DNA of 57,764 nucleotides from Pseudolactococcus piscium. Lineage in GTDB: Bacteria > Bacillota > Bacilli > Lactobacillales > Streptococcaceae. The DNA is taken from NCBI RefSeq assembly GCF_002441695.1, contig NZ_JXJW01000020.1, positions 1 through 57,764 on the forward strand. Reading direction: 5' to 3'. The translations under genes and the position numbers were made by a program. Shown here in pieces: positions 53,826-57,764 of the stretch. The notes beneath the pieces were generated by a model that was not told the DNA's origin, did not search any database, and saw nothing but the letters and a program-made list of their open reading frames with translations. Each line of letters starts with the position of its first letter. The stretch's first letter is position 1.

Positions 53826-54299
53826 TTATAGCAGGTTTTTAATGGCTTCAGTCATCTCTTTTGGATCAGTCGTAGGTGCAAACCGATCGATTACCTGGCC
53901 ATCGCGGTCAATCAAGAATTTGGTGAAATTCCATTTGATACCACTGCCCATCGTCCCTTTGGCTTCATGCTTAAGAAACTTAAAGAGAGGATGGGTATCA
54001 CCACCATTTACTTTAATCTTTTGAAACATGGTAAAGGTAACCCCATAGTTTAACTGGCAAAATGATTCAATCGACTCATTTTCCTCAGCATCACCATGGC
54101 CAAATTGATTGGTTGGAAAACCTAATATTTCAAGGCCTTGCTCTTTGTAGGTTGTATATAGTGCTTCCAGTCCTGCAAACTGAGGGGTCAATCCACATTT
54201 ACTGGCAGTATTGACGACAATGACAACCTTGCCTTTGTAGTCCTGCATATCAACTTCTTGACCACTCATTTTTACAGCAGTAAAGTCATAAAAGCTCAT
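53826..54299 (-). CDS. gpo: Glutathione peroxidase family thiol peroxidase
   Basis: 157 residues from ATG 54299 ([20 protein letters not shown]). The peroxidatic Cys is in [18 protein letters not shown]; the Gln and Trp of the active site are in FPTNQFG and [11 protein letters not shown]. Bacterial members normally use thioredoxin rather than glutathione. It is 34 nt after ohr, so both peroxide-removing enzymes are probably co-expressed; no PerR or OhrR operator was identified. Confidence 0.92.
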   Translation of the reverse strand: MSFYDFTAVKMSGQEVDMQDYKGKVVIVVNTASKCGLTPQFAGLEALYTTYKEQGLEILGFPTNQFGHGDAEENESIESFCQLNYGVTFTMFQKIKVNGGDTHPLFKFLKHEAKGTMGSGIKWNFTKFLIDRDGQVIDRFAPTTDPKEMTEAIKNLL

Positions 54300-54333
54300 C
54301 CGTGCCTCCTTCGTGATACCTGATCTTTTTAGC

Positions 54334-54738
54334 TTAGACAGCCTTAATGACAACATCTATATTGCCAGCAGTTGCCTTAGAATATGGGCAAACGGTATGC
54401 GCAATATCAAGGAGTTCTTGTGTTTCCTCAAGCGATAGGCCTTCAATATGCCCCTCTAGTACAACACCGATTACATAGCTTGTCGGTGTTTCTGCGTAAA
54501 GAGAAACTTGCGCACTAATCGTTGAAGCAGCTTTAACGCCTTTGCCTTCTTTTACCAGATCAAGCGCACTGTTGAAACAAGCACTGTAGCCTGCTGCAAA
54601 GAGTTGTTCAGGATTCGTTGTGTCTGCAACATGTGAGCCTGGTGCAGCAATTTTAAGTTCAAAGCTATTATCTGGGCTATGCACTTCTCCTGAGCGACCA
54701 CCTGTGTTGATCATTTTTGTTGTATATATTTTTTGCAT
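54334..54738 (-). CDS. ohr: Organic hydroperoxide resistance protein, Ohr/OsmC family
   Basis: 134 residues. The two redox Cys lie in [13 protein letters not shown] (about 53) and [14 protein letters not shown] (about 118), the Ohr pattern; the N-terminus [19 protein letters not shown] is also Ohr-like. It reduces organic and lipid hydroperoxides with dihydrolipoamide-type reductants. AAGGAGAT precedes the ATG. First gene of the ohr-gpx pair. Confidence 0.92.
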   Translation of the reverse strand: MQKIYTTKMINTGGRSGEVHSPDNSFELKIAAPGSHVADTTNPEQLFAAGYSACFNSALDLVKEGKGVKAASTISAQVSLYAETPTSYVIGVVLEGHIEGLSLEETQELLDIAHTVCPYSKATAGNIDVVIKAV

Positions 54739-54981
54739 GGTTATATCTCCTTATATTTTGTTTTGTACAACTAAATCATACTCACTTCAGAAGGTAAATA
54801 CAACTAATATGACTCGCAATTTTGGACGTTTATGTCACGGATGTCCAGAAATTTTGCTGACTAGGTAAACATTGCCTTTTATATTTTATAGCGTTAATAG
54901 GGTGTATGTCTGATTTACTGCATTCTCTTATTAGTCGTGGTACACTTAACCTATTAACATATATAAAAAGAGGACAAATAA

Positions 54982-55374
54982 ATGATACAACAAGTGGAAA
55001 ATCATTTGGCATTATTTCAAGTATATACGAATAGTTGGGTAAGTCAGGATATTGATGCTTTTCTATTCAGTTTAGATGAGAAAGTGACAATCATTGAATG
55101 CTTTGGCGCCAGTTATTATGGAAAAAATGAAGCTAAACAATGGTTTTCGCATTGGCACCAAAACAAAAATAATCAGGTATTTGATTGGTGTATCAATCAG
55201 CATTATTTTGATGCACACTCAATGACGTCTATTTTTGAGTGGGATTTTACTTACCGATATAAAAGGGAACATCGCTCTTTTTCTGGTACAACAGTGCTTA
55301 GGGTAAAACACAACAAAATTGTCTATATGAGAGAATATGAAGCAAAGAAAGATACCTATCGGCCTTTTAAGTAG
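54982..55374 (+). CDS. SnoaL-like / NTF2-fold protein
   Basis: 130 residues: QVENHLALFQVYTNSWVSQD, IDAFLFSLDEKVTIIECFG, SYYGKNEAKQWFSHW and FSGTTVLRVKHNKIVYMREY. These match the cone-shaped alpha+beta SnoaL/NTF2 fold used by many small ligand-binding or isomerase-like proteins. No function can be assigned. AGAGGA precedes the ATG. It is monocistronic; a short hairpin GTAG-TTCGAT-CTAC followed by a T-rich run at its stop may terminate it. Confidence 0.7.
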   Translation: MIQQVENHLALFQVYTNSWVSQDIDAFLFSLDEKVTIIECFGASYYGKNEAKQWFSHWHQNKNNQVFDWCINQHYFDAHSMTSIFEWDFTYRYKREHRSFSGTTVLRVKHNKIVYMREYEAKKDTYRPFK

Positions 55375-55581
55375 TTCGATCTACTATTTATTTTTAGCTA
55401 AGTGCGCCTCATGCGGTAGATTGTCAATAAAAATGTACACTTTTTTATTTTTTTAAGAAGTTCGCTTTTCATATCTATTAGTATGTTGGGGATGATATAA
55501 TAAAACTCTTAACATTTCCTAGTATAAAGACACTTAACCACTTGATATGCACCCACAATATATCCTCTCCAGTCTTTTATA

Positions 55582-55701
55582 ATGATAAAATATTCATTTA
55601 ATATAAAACTAAATACCGTATTATATTATGAAAAATGCTTTGGTAGCTATCAATTAATAGCTGATAAATACCATTTTAAGATAGCATGTCGTTATCAAAC
55701 T
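55582..55701 (+). pseudogene. IS3/IS150-family transposase OrfA fragment
   Basis: The frame from ATG 55582 reads MIKYSFNIKLNTVLYYEKCF then GSYQLIADKYHFK. This lines up with the N-terminal helix-turn-helix of IS3-family OrfA (typically x-KYSxEFKLKVVxxYLxG, GSYxxLAKKYGI). After about 35 codons the similarity ends; the rest of OrfA and all of OrfB are missing. It is a relic of an insertion sequence at the border between core genes and unrecognised accessory genes. Confidence 0.55.
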
Positions 55702-55703
55702 AA

Positions 55704-55734
55704 CAAAAAATCAAGCAGTAAATGCTTGATTTCA
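55704..55734. repeat. Inverted repeat AAATCAAGCA / TGCTTGATTT
   Basis: A perfect 10-bp inverted repeat with a 5-nt loop (GTAAA). It abuts and partly enters the first copy of the 26-bp direct repeat. It could form a hairpin, but only a short A-rich tail follows. Confidence 0.5.
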
Positions 55735-55792
55735 AAAGTTTATATTTTGGGGGTCACATCACAATACTTGATTTCAAAAGTTTATATTTTGG
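55725..55792. repeat. 26-bp direct repeat, two copies
   Basis: CTTGATTTCAAAAGTTTATA followed by TTTTGG occurs at 55725-55750 and 55767-55792, identical over 26 bases and separated by 16 bases (period 42). If translated in the + frame it gives LISKVYIL twice, probably without meaning. It lies between the IS relic and the accessory gene pair. Confidence 0.9.
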
Positions 55793-55839
55793 CGTGCGCA
55801 TCAACTTCTGGATAGAGTTATTAATTATTTCATTGGTTA

Positions 55840-56025
55840 TTACTTATTGTTATCAATTTTCTCTCTGGTAATTATGCCCATGACAACTATTCCTATAAGT
55901 CCGAGAATACCTTTAATAATATTACCATTTTTCTCGCTGTGTTTCTTTTTATGATGATGACAGTACTCTTCTCCAGCTTGGATTTCTCTCTCGCATTGTT
56001 TTATTTTACAGATGTTATTCGACAT
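55840..56025 (-). CDS. Small zinc-finger-like protein with one membrane helix
   Basis: 61 residues. The N-terminus CKIKQCEREIQAGEEYCHHH has C-x4-C-x10-C-x-H spacing of a treble-clef-like zinc site, followed by a Lys/His-rich stretch and one hydrophobic helix (IIKGILGLIGIVVMGII, about 38-54). It overlaps the 343-residue gene upstream by 11 nt, so the two are translated together. No family recognised. Confidence 0.55.
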   Translation of the reverse strand: MSNNICKIKQCEREIQAGEEYCHHHKKKHSEKNGNIIKGILGLIGIVVMGIITREKIDNNK

Positions 56026-57046
56026 TTTCTTTTTGCTCCTTTTTTTGAATTTTTAGTTCGCTTGGTAAAAAATGTAACTCCAACAAATCTTCATTGTCAT
56101 CAATAAATTCTATAATTGATGTAGTAGCATCGATTACATTTCCAGATAGATATTTAAAAGGATTTTTATATTTAGGTGGCAAATGACCATCCAGAAATAA
56201 TGCATCGTCACCTGAAAAATCTTCTGAAACAACTTCGTTAAACTTTTGCAAAGCATAATTTAATGCATCGTACTCCCTAAGTTCGGCTAACGTTGCAATC
56301 TGAAAACTGAATGCGTCTTTCAAATACTCCAAATTATCCAATGCTGTTTCAGCCAGTTTTGCCTGCTCATCAGCTTTTGACTTAAATAAGTTAGATAAAA
56401 CATTTTCATTATTATTTGAATTCCTTAAATTCATTTTTGTCTCATAAAGTTGGTTTAAAAGAAGATTATAAGCATATGTCCCCTGTGATAATGATTCTAT
56501 CAAAAGTGTTTTTTTTACTTCTAGGTCTTTACTTAGTAATGCCAGTTTATACTTATCTTGAGCAGATTGAACTTCAGCATATCGATTCAAATCAAAATTT
56601 CGATTAACTCGATTAATCTTATCTCCTAACTCCTCAAGTTTATGAGAAATTTCTTGTAATTGCATACTTAATCCTGCTGTTGCTATTGATGAACCAAGCT
56701 CAAGAGGCAATTCTTTAATCGGTAGTTGAGCAAACATTTTCTTCGAAGTTGCATCCCGTAAGATGCCAACTGCCTCGCCTGTATTCCCCTTTCGAATGAA
56801 TTCTAATTCTCCGTTCGCTATTTTAGTGGCAAATTCTTTAGATACATTTAAAGCTATTTCTTTCCCTTTAGATAATTGTTCAATTAACTGAGGTAGATTT
56901 GCAATTTGAAAAGTTAGATCCCTAATCAGTCTTATTTGTTTTTTCTCCTCATATCTATTGAAAGTCCTTTTTGATAAAACAGAACCATCTTGATTACTAA
57001 TACCTATTTCTTTTTGCACAGATTTATTATTTGAGTGATTTTTCAT
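56015..57046 (-). CDS. Unrecognised 343-residue helical protein, accessory
   Basis: 343 residues, mostly helical and charged, without a signal peptide. One mildly hydrophobic, Gly/Ala-rich segment (LPLELGSSIATAGLSMQLQE, about 123-142) is followed by a coiled-coil-like stretch (EISHKLEELGDKINRVNRNF). The C-terminus is acidic (DDNEDLLELH), then Lys/Glu-rich. AAAAGGTAA precedes the ATG and TGG-TATAAT lies further upstream. It forms a two-gene unit with the zinc-finger/membrane protein. I do not recognise the family; a defence or toxin role would be speculation from its neighbourhood. Confidence 0.6.
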   Translation of the reverse strand: MKNHSNNKSVQKEIGISNQDGSVLSKRTFNRYEEKKQIRLIRDLTFQIANLPQLIEQLSKGKEIALNVSKEFATKIANGELEFIRKGNTGEAVGILRDATSKKMFAQLPIKELPLELGSSIATAGLSMQLQEISHKLEELGDKINRVNRNFDLNRYAEVQSAQDKYKLALLSKDLEVKKTLLIESLSQGTYAYNLLLNQLYETKMNLRNSNNNENVLSNLFKSKADEQAKLAETALDNLEYLKDAFSFQIATLAELREYDALNYALQKFNEVVSEDFSGDDALFLDGHLPPKYKNPFKYLSGNVIDATTSIIEFIDDNEDLLELHFLPSELKIQKKEQKENVE

Positions 57047-57078
57047 AAGATTACCTTTTCTTATTTCTTACTAACCCT

Positions 57079-57087
57079 ATTATACCA
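57079..57087 (-). promoter_or_regulatory. Promoter of the accessory gene pair
   Basis: On the - strand TGG-TATAAT, about 33 nt before ATG 57046. Confidence 0.6.
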
Positions 57088-57282
57088 CTGGATATCCTTT
57101 ATTAATAGAAATTTATTATGAACTACGCGGTCACTATAATTTCTACCAGGAATCATCAAATTTCAGTATTATTACGATCACCTTAAGGTAATTTTATTTC
57201 TATTTTTATCTTACAATCTCTCGTTACTTTTTGTATAAGAGAATGGTTAAGAGCATAATATAGTAAGGCTGATTTTGAGATG

Positions 57283-57729
57283 TCAATCGTAGTGATATTT
57301 TCTCATAAATTCATCTCGCTGCTTTTTGTTCATTGATTTGATAAAATCTACAATTCGCTGTTGTCTTAGCAATAAATCTGCTCCCACACCTTCAACAGGT
57401 ATTCCTATTGCTCTTTCGTGTTGTGACAATACCGTTGGTGTCAAGACTGGGACTCTGTAAAGTTGAACTTTTTGAAGCTTATCTATTCCAGTCAAAAACT
57501 TATTCAAATTAAATCCTTCTGTAATCTTATAAGTACTGTTTTCCAGATCAATTAACGTTAGTCCGATTCCTTCATACTGAATTTCAGAATATCTAATCCT
57601 TAACCCATTACTCAAATTATGTTGAACAAAGGGACGAATATAATTATGAGTAGTATCATTATCGACCATATCATTTGCGATGTGAATTTCTTTAATTAAG
57701 TGTGTACTTATTGGGAAGTAATAATTCAT
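57283..57729 (-). CDS. Unrecognised 148-residue protein, accessory
   Basis: 148 residues (MNYYFPISTHLIKEIHIAND...), predicted mixed alpha/beta, soluble, no signal. The C-terminus is basic and helical (QRIVDFIKSMNKKQRDEFMR). The ATG at 57729 lies close to the window edge and has no clear ribosome site, so the start is not certain. No family recognised. Its AT content and isolation match the neighbouring accessory pair. Confidence 0.5.
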   Translation of the reverse strand: MNYYFPISTHLIKEIHIANDMVDNDTTHNYIRPFVQHNLSNGLRIRYSEIQYEGIGLTLIDLENSTYKITEGFNLNKFLTGIDKLQKVQLYRVPVLTPTVLSQHERAIGIPVEGVGADLLLRQQRIVDFIKSMNKKQRDEFMRKYHYD

Positions 57730-57764
57730 TATTACTCAGACTGGAGACAAAAGGCATATTTCGA

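Noticed and set aside
55725-55792. Two 26-bp repeats as a possible CRISPR array
   Set aside because: Only two copies, a 16-bp spacer that is too short, and no cas gene in the window.
55582-55815. A genuine 77-residue protein with a repeated LISKVYIL motif
   Set aside because: The repeat is the translation of the 26-bp DNA repeat, and the first part looks like a truncated OrfA; no ribosome site.

Overview
The window looks like the replication-terminus region of a Streptococcaceae chromosome, most probably a Lactococcus (L. piscium/raffinolactis-like lineage is a guess). The grounds are AT-rich DNA, a XerS recombinase with a 31-bp dif_SL site beside it, the streptococcal order murI-rdgB-yfcE-CBS-xerD-like-scpA-scpB-rluB, GlpO-type glycerol metabolism, acetolactate decarboxylase, and a malate fermentation locus. 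Left of dif every gene is on the + strand. Right of it most genes are on the - strand, as expected where two replichores meet.

Layout. 1-3.5 kb: edge of a type VII secretion LXG toxin locus, with a helical partner gene (cut by the window), an LXG effector and a small membrane protein. A graveyard follows: a toxin tail, a broken immunity-like gene, two small ORFs, a fragment of a second LXG gene and half of a transglutaminase-like gene. 3.6-6 kb: P-type cation ATPase. 6-7.2 kb: xerS and dif. 7.4-11.1 kb: brnQ, rplJ-rplL with an L10 leader, and ribU behind an FMN riboswitch. 11.1-16.6 kb: the murI-to-rluB operon. 16.7-19.7 kb: UPF0154 gene, lysA, trmFO. 19.9-21.5 kb: ECF sigma factor and its putative anti-sigma factor. 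21.6-27.5 kb: Bce-type peptide-antibiotic sensing and resistance module (kinase, regulator, ABC transporter) with a divergent DUF998 gene sharing the operator region. 27.5-30.8 kb: pheA, aroK, ffh, ylxM. 31-35.9 kb: malic enzyme, malate transporter and a divergent CitAB-type two-component system. 36.1-38.4 kb: an OmpR/PhoR-type two-component system. 38.4-44.2 kb: glpK-glpO-glpF and an Mga-family regulator. 44.3-47.4 kb: AI-2E family permease, 6-phosphogluconolactonase, methyltransferase. 47.5-51.5 kb: zinc-binding lipoprotein AdcA, then an osmoprotectant/ergothioneine-type ABC importer whose ATPase carries an in-frame amber codon. 51.5-54.7 kb: folC, aldB, glutathione peroxidase, Ohr. 55-57.7 kb: a SnoaL-like gene, an IS3-family relic, a 26-bp direct repeat, and three unrecognised accessory genes.

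Main points from reading the raw sequence. (1) Five genes (xerS, the Bce response regulator, the DUF998 gene, ylxM and the OmpR-type regulator at 36.1 kb) have a -10 hexamer exactly 6 nt before the ATG and no usable Shine-Dalgarno, which predicts leaderless mRNAs. (2) The -35 of xerS is the end of dif_SL itself. (3) The ffh Shine-Dalgarno lies 50 nt from the start codon but is brought to about 9 nt by a perfect two-part hairpin. (4) Operators can be read for BceR, MaeR, CcpA, AdcR and the ECF factor. (5) The MaeK-like sensor kinase has no recognisable ATP-binding boxes. All functions are inferred from sequence and recalled family knowledge; no database search was run.
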